From: Chrysomallon squamiferum
Lineage: Eukaryota; Mollusca; Gastropoda; Neomphalida; Peltospiridae
Reading direction: 5' to 3'
DNA: 25,000 nt
NCBI GenBank assembly: GCA_012295275.1
Contig: CM022675.1
Span: 10,879,516-10,904,515 of the forward strand
Shown here: positions 8,876 through 18,548 of the stretch, in pieces
Position numbering within the stretch: the first letter of the stretch is position 1
How the letters are laid out: each line of letters begins with the position of its first letter
Translations under genes and position numbers: made by a program
Notes under the pieces: model-generated
Told to the model about the DNA's origin: nothing
Databases searched by the model: none
What the model saw: only the letters and a program-made list of their open reading frames with translations

Positions 8876-9012
8876 AAAATTATGCAGACAAAAGAATAAA
8901 TTCATGCATAATACAATATATTTATGTACGAAGATAAAAATAGAGGAACGGGTAGACAAACGAAAGTTCTATTCCTATATTTGAATAGAACAGTATAAAG
9001 TGAATAAATTTG

Positions 9013-9013
<1 letters not shown>

Positions 9014-9072
<59 letters not shown>

Positions 9073-9135
9073 AAAAAGAAAAACTGCAACAGCACCATCA
9101 TGAACAAGAACAATTATAAAAACAGTAGCAAAAGC

Positions 9136-9176
<41 letters not shown>

Positions 9177-9330
9177 AAGTAACAGAGTAGTAGTAGTAGT
9201 AGTGGCAGCAATGGTGGTATTAACAACAATAATTAAAATTAAAAAAAAGAAAAACACAGCAATAAGAAGAACAATAGCAATAATAGCAACATCAACATGA
9301 ACAGCAACAGCGACAACGGAAACGAGGGTA
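9014..9330. repeat. Composite trinucleotide array (AAT, AAG, AGT, mixed AAC/AGC)
   Basis: Successive blocks share a 3-bp phase: (ATA)n about 9014-9043, (AGA)n about 9044-9074, degenerate triplets, (AGT)n about 9136-9176, GTA/GTG blocks to about 9206, and degenerate AAC/AAT/AGC triplets to about 9330. The + frame reads poly-Asn, poly-Lys and poly-Ser in turn. Total length about 315 bp. Confidence 0.92.
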
Positions 9331-9389
9331 ATAAATAAACGATAATAACGAAGCGATGACCAGACTATGTGTGAAATGCAATTTTCTGC

Positions 9390-9600
9390 ATAATAATGAA
9401 AACGCCAATCACATTAATTCCGTTTTCACACAAAGAACTTTTTAAGACTGCAATAAACACGGTGGTTGCCGTTGGTGTAGAGGTTCGTACAAACCTGCTC
9501 CGATGGCGTCGTGTTTCCTCTTTTCTTTTCGCCGCGGTTGACATTTATGTAGCTTTGTGTTTTGCCGATTTCGTGATACAAATTAGATAGAGAATAGGTA
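9390..9600. other. Unique island with moderate GC, no gene recognised
   Basis: About 200 bp of mixed sequence with several CpGs near 9505-9540. A 64-codon + frame spans 9396-9590 but has no recognisable motif or convincing splice context. Possibly a non-coding element. Confidence 0.3.
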
Positions 9601-9614
9601 ATTAGAAAAAGAAG

Positions 9615-9646
<32 letters not shown>

Positions 9647-9660
9647 AAGAAAGAAAAGTA
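9615..9660. repeat. Poly(A) tract with AAAG tail
   Basis: A run of about 30 A at 9615-9644 followed by GAAAGAAAG units. Confidence 0.9.
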
Positions 9661-9765
9661 AAAAGACACTATAAAATGAGATTAAAGATACAAATGTAGA
9701 ACACACCTTGATTTTAATCCGATGGACTTAAATCTGAAGAAAATTTGTTTTTATTTTTGTTTAAA

Positions 9766-9786
9766 ATTATTATTATTATTATTATA

Positions 9787-9831
<45 letters not shown>

Positions 9832-10070
9832 CATCATAACTAATAGAAGCAGCAATAGCAGTAATTGTTCTTGTTATTGTTGTTGTTGACGTAATAGCAG
9901 CAGTAGTAATAACAATACATATACATATATATGTATATTCATGTGTTTGTATGTATGAATGTACGAACGTACCAATGTCTATGTATAAATATCTGAATGT
10001 ATAATTCACACACACACACCCACACCCACACATACATATCCACACACACACACGTACACACGATATACAA
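9766..10070. repeat. (ATT)n, degenerate triplets, ATAC/GTAT and (CA)n compound
   Basis: (ATT)n at about 9766-9834, triplet-phased degenerate sequence to about 9915, ATACAT/GTATGT tetranucleotides to about 9960, then interrupted CA repeats at about 10007-10055. Confidence 0.9.
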
Positions 10071-10119
10071 ATTCTTAAAAAACAAAACAACTGTAAATCC
10101 TTTTAAACACATAACCAGT

Positions 10120-10520
10120 TATTCGTCACGAAGACATCTCGCGCTACCAGACAAAACACAACAAACTGAGTGAATCATTCGGAATTTCTGCATCCTCGCC
10201 CAATGCGATTTCCCATTATTTATTGTTATGGCCGGGATAAAATCAGTTAAATTGACTCAATGCCCATTATAATGGCTCGACTGCCGTGTTCGCCTGGAGA
10301 CTGCATCCTTAGCAATAACATTAGGATCAGAGTGTGAAAAGTTTAACGCTACGAAACGAGAAGGGGCTGTAAATTATTCGGCAGCACTGTCGATATCATG
10401 GATTTTTTGGCGCGAAAACGCACGCGCTCGCCTTGTTTCGAGTTTTCTGGGGGCTATTTCAAGCTCGGGGGTTACGGACGTATGTTTATAAAATGGTTTT
10501 GTGGTTCGTAGTACCGTGTT
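10120..10520. promoter_or_regulatory. CpG-rich unique island with E2F-type palindrome and TATA-like box
   Basis: About 400 bp of the most complex sequence in the window, with many CpGs at 10340-10485. It holds a 12-bp palindrome CCATTATAATGG (10264-10275), the E2F-type palindrome TTTGGCGCGAAA (10406-10417) and TATAAAA (10487-10493). The order GC-rich, E2F-like, TATA-like would fit a + strand promoter starting near 10515-10525, but no clear initiator or downstream coding frame was found. It could equally be a conserved enhancer. Confidence 0.3.
10406..10417. promoter_or_regulatory. E2F-type site (TTTGGCGCGAAA)
   Basis: Exactly matches the symmetric E2F consensus TTTSGCGCSAAA known for E2F/DP factors. 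It lies in the CpG-rich part of the island, about 70 bp upstream of the TATA-like box. Confidence 0.4.
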
Positions 10521-10548
10521 TGAGAGTATTTTAAGAAGTGGTTGTGTT

Positions 10549-10574
10549 TGTTGTGTGTGTGTGTGTGTGTGTGT
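10549..10574. repeat. (GT)n microsatellite
   Basis: About 12 GT units following GTTTGTTGTG. Confidence 0.85.
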
Positions 10575-10697
10575 AATGGAGTAAAACGTGAAGGCGAAGA
10601 GAGTGATGATAAAGAAAGGGGAAAAAGTCGAAAAAGAAGAAGAAATAGATTTATAACAGTAAATGAGAATAAAATTGTTCAGTTCTTTTAAAATTTA

Positions 10698-10724
10698 ATA
10701 ATAATAATAATAGTAATGATGATG

Positions 10725-10787
<63 letters not shown>

Positions 10788-10936
10788 TAGTAGTAGTAGT
10801 AATGGTAATAATAATGGTAAATAAATAAATACAGAAAAGAATGAAATAAATAAAGGCAGAAATAAAAAAATTAAATTAATATTAATAATAAATGACAGAA
10901 AAAATTAGAAATAATATTAATAATAAATAGATATGC

Positions 10937-10967
<31 letters not shown>

Positions 10968-11010
10968 AATAATAGTAATAATATGAAAAAGAAGAAGAAG
11001 AAGAAAAAGA
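10698..11010. repeat. (AAT)n, AGT, AAAT and AAG compound repeats
   Basis: An (AAT)n tract with GAT interruptions at about 10698-10786, AGT units to 10805, A+T-rich sequence with AAAT units at about 10940-10965, and AAG units at about 10987-11008. Confidence 0.9.
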
Positions 11011-11405
11011 ATTTTAACAAAAAATACAAAAACAACAGAATACATAAATCAAATAAAAATACAACTTTGTAAACGCGTCTTAAAATAAATTAAAATCCCT
11101 TAAAACAAAGTTTCCGAAAGAAATGATCGAATACAGATATGCTATGGTGTAGCATGCATACTTTCATAACGCTTGCAAAAAATTATTTTTTTATCTTTTT
11201 TTTTCTTTTTCTCTCTCTTTGAGAAATGTCATGTATCAATATTTTATATATTTCACGTACAGTGCGCAAGGTAACAAATATCTGGTGACTGTCTTCTCAA
11301 TAATTAATTTCTAGACAGAGAACCAACAGACAATTCAGTCATTTTCTGGACAAGATATTTTTATAAGGATAGTAAATCGGTTTCTACTGTTGTGTTGGTG
11401 TGAAT
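11010..11405. other. A+T-rich unique sequence, no gene seen
   Basis: About 400 bp without long repeats. There are a few mixed stretches (for example around 11130-11175 and 11250-11340), but no coding frame, RNA gene or transposon end was recognised. Confidence 0.55.
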
Positions 11406-11412
11406 TGTGTGC

Positions 11413-11416
<4 letters not shown>

Positions 11417-11461
<45 letters not shown>
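11417..11461. repeat. (GT)n microsatellite
   Basis: About 22 GT units, flanked by GTGCGTATG and GAGTGTATTTATGTG. Confidence 0.95.
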
Positions 11462-11463
<2 letters not shown>

Positions 11464-11596
11464 TGTATTTATGTGAATGTAAAAGAGAGAGAAGATAAGA
11501 GGGAAACTGTGCGTATATAACTGCGTTTGTGAGCACAGTGATATTCATTTCTGAGCTGCTAGTTATTTCAGTGTCCTAAAATCGTAAAGTTCAATT

Positions 11597-11597
<1 letters not shown>

Positions 11598-11644
<47 letters not shown>

Positions 11645-11741
11645 GACAAGGTTCTATGGACTGAGGGAAGAACAATTAAAATCGAATGAAAATGAAAATA
11701 ATAATAAATTAAAGAAATAAAGAAACAGATTAACTTAGAAA

Positions 11742-11788
<47 letters not shown>

Positions 11789-11812
11789 ACGAATAAATAA
11801 ATAAATAAATAA
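11598..11812. repeat. (AAT)n and (AAAT)n tracts
   Basis: (AAT)n at about 11598-11643 and an (AAAT)n ladder at about 11739-11812 with one AAACG interruption near 11790. AACGAACG units follow at about 11835-11850. Phe/Leu/Tyr-rich minus-strand frames are repeat translations. Confidence 0.95.
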
Positions 11813-11859
11813 AATAATAATAAACAATCAAATAAACGAACGAACGAACAAACAAAAAA

Positions 11860-12540
11860 TAAACAATATCCAACACAAACAGACAAACGTCCTCAAGAAA
11901 TAAAACAAAACAGCAGCACTGCAATGTCGACAGTTTGTTAAGTTAAGTTCACAAAGTTTACTTTATTCTGATCAAATTAAGCAAGCGTAGACTTTACTTG
12001 AACCTGGGTTATTGCTGCTGAAGATTTCAGTGAAAGATTGGTGTGCGAATGTTTAATGTTGAGTGATATTACATAAAGAAAATGGAAAATAATTAAAAAA
12101 ATGTATATTTAAACAAGATTAGACCAAGTTTTTCGGAAGTGTAAATAAAATGAAATGAATAAAAAACAAAAAAAAGAAAAGAAAAGAAAATAAATGACAT
12201 GTGAAATAAGAAACAATTAGAGTTCACAGGATATTTTCTGTTGAATTAAAAAAAAAAAAAAAAAACAATCCCCTAGATGCGCCCGATAAAAAAACCCAAA
12301 AATAAAGCAGCAACAAAATAAAGGAAACAAGAAATGACTAGATAAAGAACCAAACATACAACTGCATTTGACTTTATATATATATATTTATATACTGACG
12401 TAGCTAAATTGTAGATTATTTACAAAAATTATATTTTAAATAAACAATATAATTTACATTCTTACACCAAGTTTTAACTATTTTACTGTAAAAATGTATC
12501 ATTATTACTTTTAAAAATTAATTCCGTATTTAGTAATAAT
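11860..12540. other. A+T-rich unique sequence with poly(A)
   Basis: About 680 bp of A+T-rich sequence, with an A run at about 12247-12264 and a short TATATATA at about 12376-12386. No gene, RNA or mobile element could be supported. Confidence 0.6.
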
Positions 12541-12600
12541 CTCTCTCTCTCTCTCTCTATATATGTATATGTGTGTATGTGTATATATAAATATATAAAT
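12541..12600. repeat. (CT)n to AT/GT compound repeat
   Basis: Nine CT units at 12541-12558 followed by ATATATGTATATGTGTGTAT-type sequence to about 12597. Confidence 0.9.
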
Positions 12601-12747
12601 TAATCTATCCCTGCATTAATCCATCTATCTATTTTATTGTATTTCATTATGTATTTTATTATTTCATTATTTATTTCAATATTTATTTATTTAATTATCT
12701 ATTTAATTATTTTCATTTCCATTCATTTTATTAATTTATTCACTCAC

Positions 12748-12778
<31 letters not shown>
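12600..12778. repeat. TTTA-rich block ending in poly(T)
   Basis: Irregular TTTA/TTTCATT tetranucleotides at about 12630-12745, then an uninterrupted T run at 12750-12778. Confidence 0.85.
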
Positions 12779-12780
<2 letters not shown>

Positions 12781-12931
12781 TTAACATTATAATTTATTTC
12801 ATATAATAACAACAACATAACAATAATATTACCCATAATGCCCTGAGCGGCTTTTTATTTAACTAGTAAACGCGAAGGAGGGAAAGAAATCTTAGATATT
12901 TTATTTTTATTTTATTTTCATTCTGTTGCAG

Positions 12932-13023
12932 TTGATGAAATTGGCCTGCGGTATTTGAACAAGCGGCAGAAGATCTACAACGACGACGTGCTCGAAAGAA
13001 ACAATAAATATAAAAGAGAATAA
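12932..13023 (+). CDS. Candidate 3'-terminal coding exon, function unknown
   Basis: A pyrimidine-rich stretch (T-rich from 12900, ending TTCTGTTGCAG at 12931) makes a strong-looking splice acceptor. After a split codon (TT at 12932-12933), one frame reads 29 codons to TAA at 13021-13023. It starts DEIGLRYLNKRQ and ends LERNNKYKRE; NDDV lies in the middle. Codon use (GGC CTG CGG AAC AAG CGG CAG AAG ATC TAC AAC GAC GAC GTG CTC) is far more GC-ending than the surroundings, as expected of real coding DNA. The peptide is highly charged and non-repetitive. I do not recognise the protein. The rest of the gene would lie upstream across an intron, possibly outside the window. A non-coding element is the alternative. 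Confidence 0.35.
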
Positions 13024-13133
13024 AACGGCGTGTACGTTGCATCCAAGATGGGGGATATTTATTTCACTTTTTTTGTCCTGTTATTCCGTGCGTCTGGAGA
13101 GTAGATAAATCTATTTCATGTCAAAGAAATAAA
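13024..13133 (+). other. Possible 3' UTR of the candidate terminal exon
   Basis: About 110 bp between the stop at 13021-13023 and AATAAA at 13128-13133. It contains CCAAGATGG (13043-13051), a YY1-like sequence. It is flanked downstream by GU-rich sequence (GTTGATGTGT near 13152) and a T tract from 13187, the usual layout downstream of a cleavage site. The interpretation depends on the exon call. Confidence 0.25.
13128..13133 (+). terminator. Candidate polyadenylation signal AATAAA
   Basis: A canonical hexamer about 105 bp after the candidate stop codon, followed about 20 bp later by a GT-rich stretch. AATAAA is frequent by chance in this A+T-rich DNA (others at 13003 and 13019), so it supports but does not prove a transcript end. 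Confidence 0.25.
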
Positions 13134-13186
13134 AGTGTCGACGACAATGAAAGTTGATGTGTACCTTGATTTGAATATTTAGAGGT

Positions 13187-13205
13187 TTTTTTTTTTTTTT
13201 TTTTT
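13187..13205. repeat. Poly(T) tract
   Basis: About 19 T following AGAGG. Confidence 0.85.
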
Positions 13206-13259
13206 ACCTCCTTATTACGAAGGGAGAGATACAGAACAAAAAAAAATAAGAGCGGGAGA

Positions 13260-13263
<4 letters not shown>

Positions 13264-13353
<90 letters not shown>
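13264..13353. repeat. (GA)n microsatellite
   Basis: About 45 GA units, preceded by the purine-rich GAGCGGGAGAGAGG. Confidence 0.97.
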
Positions 13354-13356
<3 letters not shown>

Positions 13357-13499
13357 GGAAGCAAGTATACAGACAGATAGAAAAACGAAAACAAAACAAA
13401 AGGTAATACATTTTTCCTTACCAAAAATATTATAATAGAAAATAACTAAAATTTATTCTCATTAAAACTGAATTAATTTAATTCATTCTAAATTATTGA

Positions 13500-13870
13500 A
13501 GCTACCAGAAATTACTCAGCCAACAGCTCTCAAAAGACGTAGGCAACAGATCTCAAAAGACGTAGAAAGAAAGACTGACGTTACAAAGCCGTATTTACGG
13601 TAATCTCAGAGAAATCCGTGTGGCGGGGACAATCGCTGGAAAGTGCCCGGCCACGTAAGTCAGCTACACGCAGATTGTGTAGATAAACTGACAGAGATTT
13701 ATAACACGGCGGACACGCAGAGTGAACCGTTTTCGGATTCATTACTGGTTTCTGTTTCACAACCGAACCGGGAGTTTCCGAGATAAAACTCTGCCACCAT
13801 AAAGGAGGCTATTTTGCGATGAAAATTTTGTTAACAAATTTTAAAGCCGCGGATTAAGCAGAGTATTATG
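13500..13870. other. Unique CpG-containing island with 23-bp tandem repeat
   Basis: Starts with a 23-bp tandem pair, CAACAGCTCTCAAAAGACGT plus AGG (13521-13543) and CAACAGATCTCAAAAGACGT plus AGA (13544-13566), differing at two positions. The body (13570-13860) is of balanced composition with many CpGs (GTGGCGGGGAC, CCCGGCCACG). It ends near a palindrome TTTGTTAACAAA at 13827-13838. No reading frame is convincing; a regulatory or conserved non-coding element is possible. Confidence 0.35.
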
Positions 13871-14164
13871 TATTTGTATGTGTGTAAGTGTCACGTATAT
13901 ATAGAGATTTTTTTTTGTTGTTTTGTTTGTGTATTGTTATGAGGACATGCATAGATAATGGAGTGGGTGAATGCAAATGTGGCATTTGGAGTAAATATTT
14001 GTATATCTCAAACCCGACAGTCGCGTCGGATTGTAAATAATAGAAAGGTACAACCTATTATGCATTCATCATTTTTACGACGAGTGAGAAAAAGAATGAA
14101 GAAGGTAAATGATGTGAGAATGGGGGGAAAAAAAAGAAGAAGCAAATGAGGAAAACGAAAGCGA

Positions 14165-14560
14165 AGAAAAAGTGTGGGAGAACAAAGAGAGAGAGAAAGA
14201 AAGATAAAAAGTGACAGTGATTTAAAGAAGAAAATAAGCAGTAATAGCGAGAGTTAGAGAGATATAGAGGGAGTGTGTGTGTGAGAGAGAGGGGGGAGGA
14301 GAGAGAGAGAAACAGAGAGAGAGAGACAGAGAGAGACACAGAGAGAGAAAGAATGAGAGAGAGAGAGAAAAAATACTGTGACAAAGAAAGAAAGGGTTTG
14401 ATGAGAGAAAAAGGAAAAAAAAAAGAAAAACAAGAGAGAAATATAGAGATAGACAGATATATAGTTAGATAAGTAGATAGACAGATAGTTAGATAAGTAG
14501 CTAGACATATACACAGACAGACAGATAGATACAGGGAAAGAGCGAGAAAGAAAAACAAAA
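14165..14560. repeat. Imperfect purine-rich GA/GAAA tract with GATA units
   Basis: About 300 bp, nearly all A and G on the + strand, with GAGA, GAAAGA and GACAGA variants (densest at 14274-14372), then AGATAGACAGATA units to about 14540. A 171-codon minus-strand frame rich in Ser/Leu/Phe and shorter Arg/Glu + frames span it and are artefacts. Confidence 0.9.
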
Positions 14561-14579
14561 AAGGAACGAACAATATATT

Positions 14580-14925
14580 ACATCACATGGACGTGCAGTG
14601 AAATTACATGAACGAAAATGCGATGATTTACAATTTTATCGGATCCATGAAATAAAATCTACACCATATTAAACAGGTTTATGATTACACGTTATAATAT
14701 TTCAGATTTTATAGCACACGTCATCTGTAAACTACATTTCAAAAAAAAAAAAAAATCAGTGTCACAGAAACAATTAAAATTATTTACTTTTTATATTTCA
14801 GTTTGTTATTTTATCTTACTAGTAATTCATTTTTCACTGCCACACTTAAAGCAGCTCACACTTTTGTTTCAGCAAACGCAATCGGCTTCTGGTGTTTCAT
14901 TTAATCACGTCTGACTTATTACGAT
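14580..14925. other. A+T-rich unique sequence, no gene seen
   Basis: About 340 bp with a short A run at about 14742-14755. A 77-codon + frame (14681-14914) is open but A+T-driven, with no motif I recognise. No RNA gene or mobile element seen. Confidence 0.5.
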
Positions 14926-14929
14926 CCTG

Positions 14930-15190
14930 TAGCTGCTTCTGTAGTTGTTATTACTGGTACTACAAGAACCACAAGTTCCCCTAACAACAACAACAACTAC
15001 TACTACTACTACTACTACTGTTGCTACTACAACTACCAGTTCTTCTACTACTGGCGCGACGTCTTGATACAACAACAACCACTACTACCACTGCTGTAAT
15101 ATTGTTTTAACTACGGATACAACGACTAATATTACTACCACTACAACTTCTGCTATTACTTCTACTATTGCCAGCATTAGCACTGCAATA
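14930..15190. repeat. Degenerate trinucleotide tract (ACT/AAC/TGC variants)
   Basis: Triplet-phased sequence with a pure core (AAC then TAC) at about 14983-15018, flanked by long decayed stretches on both sides in which most triplets are ACT, ACA, ACC, GCT or ATT. Confidence 0.8.
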
Positions 15191-15199
15191 AGGTACCCG

Positions 15200-15785
15200 C
15201 AATAACGAACAAACTGAATTTAAATTAAAGAAAGAGACAATCTAATATACTTTCTATATAAAAATAGATAAATAGATAAATGTATAGATATATAGGCAGA
15301 TAGATGGACTGATGTCGATATATATATAAATATTGATATATATAGCTACATACATAAGTAGCTACGGTAAACAAAATTTTGGGTTTATTCCGTAAAGAAA
15401 TACTGCACAAACTTCGATCGACGTATACAATTATTTTAAATAATACTTTCATTATTTAAGACACATAGTGAACAAATGAAACGTCATGCAGAATGATATA
15501 TTTATCATTTGAAACTGAGTCTAATTCTGTACAGGTGCTTATACAGGTTTATTATATATATTATTTTATTTTTTGTATTTTTGTTTTGTAATGTGGTTTT
15601 TTTTGTTTGTTTTTTTACATTGAACATTAATATATTATTTCTATAATTTTCATTAAAATTTCACACATTTCGAGAACATAATTCATCTATGATAAATTAC
15701 TGTGATACTTATTATTAATGTAAAATTATTTTCTCATTATCAGACTTTATATAACTGCCGATAAATTTCCAGCTGGCGTATTGAT
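15200..15785. other. A+T-rich sequence with short GATA-type repeats
   Basis: AGATAAATAGATAAATG units at about 15266-15300 and short AT runs at about 15315-15342; the rest is unique and A+T-rich. No supportable gene. Confidence 0.55.
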
Positions 15786-15790
15786 GTGAT

Positions 15791-15792
<2 letters not shown>

Positions 15793-15879
<87 letters not shown>
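15793..15879. repeat. (CT)n microsatellite
   Basis: About 43 CT units, followed by TAAG and a short (TTA)n at about 15886-15907. Confidence 0.97.
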
Positions 15880-15880
<1 letters not shown>

Positions 15881-15944
15881 AGTTTTATTATTATAATTAT
15901 TATTATTTCCTCATTATTTCTTTGTATAATATAAATACAGGTAT

Positions 15945-16018
15945 ACAACAATACATACATAAATACACACACACACACACACACACGCACACATACACAG
16001 ACACACACACACACACGT
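15945..16018. repeat. Interrupted (CA)n with ATAC units
   Basis: ATACATACATAAATA at about 15950-15964 followed by CA runs at about 15965-15985 and 16001-16015, with GCACACATACACAG interruptions. Confidence 0.93.
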
Positions 16019-16019
16019 A

Positions 16020-16640
16020 TTTCAAAATACCGGTCATAATATAAATCTATGTTTCGCCTTTTTCTCATAAAATATCGGTTTGATCTCGTTATCAAATATG
16101 TATATTACTTGTCTCCGTGTAACTGTAAAGTGTGTGATGTTTTTCCATACCGTTGTAGTATAGTTTTTAGTCCATGATCTCTGATACAGATGAACGCGGG
16201 ATTCTTTAAAAATTAATCGTTTTGTCCTGTAAGATAACGGGAGTCGTTTCATAACTTATTCATTGAGGGTATTCATTTTCACCCCTTCAGTACAAAGTCT
16301 TTAATGTCTCTGATTATAGTCATGAAATATATATATATATAATAAAAGGAAAGAAAGACAAAAATTAGTACAAATCAGAAATGAGACCAAAATGATGGAA
16401 AAATCTAGAAGAAAATTTAAATCGAACGTGATTTAACATTTGTACAAATTTTAATCGATTTTAAATGTATATTCTTCGTACGCGACTTATATAATTTTAC
16501 GAATATGTGTGAAATTAATTTCGGCACTGAATTTAATGGTTGCGAAATTATCAGATATTTTATTTTCTAAATATTATTGTAATTTGTTATATAGTATTAA
16601 TTTATTTAGTGTTTTAACATGTATTTTATTCATATTATTT
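16020..16640. other. A+T-rich unique sequence, no gene recognised
   Basis: About 620 bp. A 72-codon minus-strand frame (16034-16252; starts MKRLPLSYRTKR) is non-repetitive but has no recognisable motif, and its codons are A+T-driven. A short AT run lies at about 16328-16340. Confidence 0.45.
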
Positions 16641-16645
16641 ATCGA

Positions 16646-16646
<1 letters not shown>

Positions 16647-16698
<52 letters not shown>

Positions 16699-16990
16699 TA
16701 TTATTATTTATTATTATATTATTATTATTAATATTATTATTTTTTATTATTATTGTTATTATTATTATCATCATCATCGTCATTATGGTATTGTTGTTAT
16801 TAATTTATATGTTTATTATATTTAATTATTATCCATCATTATTTTTTATTTTCTTTACATTTATATTTCAATTATTTAATTTATAATTTTCTTTAAAAAT
16901 TTAATATTTAATATTAATAATAATAATAACAACAACAGTAATGATAATAAAAATAATAATAAAAATTCTAATGGTAATGATAACGATAAT
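16647..16990. repeat. (ATT)n then degenerate AT-rich triplets, AAT/AAC units
   Basis: (ATT)n at about 16647-16695, interrupted ATT/ATC triplets to about 16790, A+T-rich sequence, then degenerate AAT/AAC/GAT triplets at about 16913-17005. Confidence 0.9.
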
Positions 16991-17012
16991 TATAATGATG
17001 ATAATAAAACGT

Positions 17013-17132
17013 GAAAAAAAAAAAAAAAAAATCGTAACAAAAATAAAAATCAAAAATCTCTGAAATAAAAAAAAAAAAAAAAAAAAAAACTAAAAATTCT
17101 GTAATTTATAGTGATAGGGAAGACGTCATTTT

Positions 17133-17171
<39 letters not shown>

Positions 17172-17266
17172 CCATCTTTCGCTCCAGCTACGAATAATTC
17201 TCGCTCGTTTGGGGGAAAGAAGAACAAGAAGAACAAGAAGAAGAAGAAGAAAAAGAAAAAAAGAAG
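17013..17266. repeat. Three poly(A) tracts and an AAG block
   Basis: A runs at about 17013-17030, 17067-17088 and 17139-17169, followed by GAAGAACAAGAAG-type triplets at about 17219-17268. Confidence 0.92.
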
Positions 17267-17269
17267 AAA

Positions 17270-17700
17270 CCTAAAAATCACGATCCACCATGGACGAAAG
17301 CTCGCTGCAATTAAAACCAATTGGAAGGAAGCAAAGGTCCCAGAACATAAAAATAAATTAGCGAATGACACGAGGCGCTGTACCAGCAATTCGAAAAGAG
17401 CCTTGGTTCCACTCGCTTCCACTGTTTGCGATGTTTCTCGAGCTCTTCCACTTGAATCGTGATTTAGTGGAAATCGACAGCCATAAATAGCGCGAAAGAC
17501 ATTAAACCGTCAAAGAACGAGCTTGAATACAAGATTGTTTCCAATGAAATAAACATTAGTGATGTTCTTTGCCGGGCCCACGAAGGAAAATATATAGCGG
17601 ATTTGCTGTCATCTTGTTCACAAATATAAATAAATTTGCCGAGAAATTCACCAATTGAAAGATGTGACAACGAATGAAACGAAACGGAAGGATTTATGTT
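17270..17700. other. Unique island with moderate GC; short frames on both strands
   Basis: About 430 bp of the most gene-like composition in the right half. A short + frame with a perfect Kozak context (CCACCATGG) runs 17290-17361 and encodes 23 residues, starting MDESSLQLKPIG. Two minus-strand frames (17132-17422 and 17464-17670) are non-repetitive over the island but unrecognised; the first runs into a poly-Phe stretch from the AAG block. The sequence near 17540-17560 (AATGAAATAAACATTAG) and 17641-17656 (GAGAAATTCACCAATT) resembles parts of the tandem unit described at 18.0-19.46 kb, so part of this island may be a diverged copy. Confidence 0.3.
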
Positions 17701-18012
17701 TTATTTATTTAGTATTGTGTTCGTATTTTTTGTTTCTTTTTTTTCTATTTTTTCTATTTTTTCTAAAAAAATCCGATCGCTGTTTCGCTTGGATTTATCT
17801 TGTTACCCGCTTCGGTGGATTCATTAAGCTGTTCTTTATGACGTTTTCTTTAAAAATTTCAAAAATGCGTGAAAATTGTAGAAATAATAATAATAATAAC
17901 AAAAAAATAATGACTTTTTAAACCTGGAATTTAAAGAAATCGTTTATCAATAAATTTAGTTTATTTATTTTGTTACCAAAAAAAAAAAAAAAATAAAAAA
18001 ATTTCATTCTAA
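17701..18012. other. T-rich and unique sequence bridging to the tandem array
   Basis: A T-rich stretch at 17700-17765, unique sequence, short (AAT)n at about 17883-17899, and an A run at about 17979-17993. AAAAATGCGTGAAAATTG at about 17862-17879 resembles the AAAATGCGTGAAC part of the downstream repeat unit, which hints that the array once extended this far. Confidence 0.35.
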
Positions 18013-18523
18013 CCATATTCTAGAATTTATTTATGAAATTTAAGTTTTCTATGTAATTTTAACATAAACCAAAAAAATTAATTTATCCGTAAGTTTTGTT
18101 ACAAATTTTTTTTAATTATTTAACGACTTCGAAAATAACTTCATCGACTTCGTAATTAAACGAACATTCTGCAATATTTTCTACAAAACAATCATCTGTA
18201 TAAACAAGAGAGAAAGACATTTAGCTGCTGGTCGATATTTCGCACATTGTTACCCAAATGGATCTGGGGATTTGCTAACATTCGAGAAAATAGCAGTTCA
18301 ATTCAACACGTATATAAAATGCAGAGATGAACATTTGCCCGTCAAAGTAAATTCTGTCTATAGCGACTTTGAAAATGTGTGAATGTTCTGAAATATTTTA
18401 CACAAATCTCTTTAACGGATATTTTAGTATTTCTTTACTATCCAAACCCTGACGAGGATTTCGAAACTGATTTTAAAATCTCGAATTTATTCAATGAAAT
18501 CAACGTAGTAAAATGATGCTGAT

Positions 18524-18548
18524 AAAAAAAAAAAAAAAAAAAAAAAAA
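18524..18548. repeat. Poly(A) tract inside the tandem array
   Basis: About 25 A, within the partial unit between two copies of the GATAATT box. Confidence 0.95.

Noticed and set aside
13003-13024. Two AATAAA hexamers inside or at the end of the exon candidate as the real poly(A) signal
   Set aside because: They overlap the codons and the stop; the hexamer at 13128 with GT-rich sequence downstream is the better-placed signal.
14058-14573. 171-codon minus-strand frame rich in Ser, Leu and Phe
   Set aside because: Lies on an imperfect pyrimidine tract (minus strand); composition explains both the openness and the hydrophobic look.
16034-16252. 72-codon minus-strand frame with protein-like composition
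   Set aside because: No recognisable motif and no splice or promoter context; short frames of this size are expected by chance.
16509-16886. 125-codon + frame, hydrophobic, membrane-protein-like
   Set aside because: Poly-Ile/Leu arises from the (ATT)n tract; no unique domain.
17132-17670. Two adjacent minus-strand frames (17132-17422, 17464-17670) suggesting a broken gene
   Set aside because: The first runs into poly-Phe from an AAG/poly(A) block; neither is recognisable, and no frameshift-joined homology is apparent.
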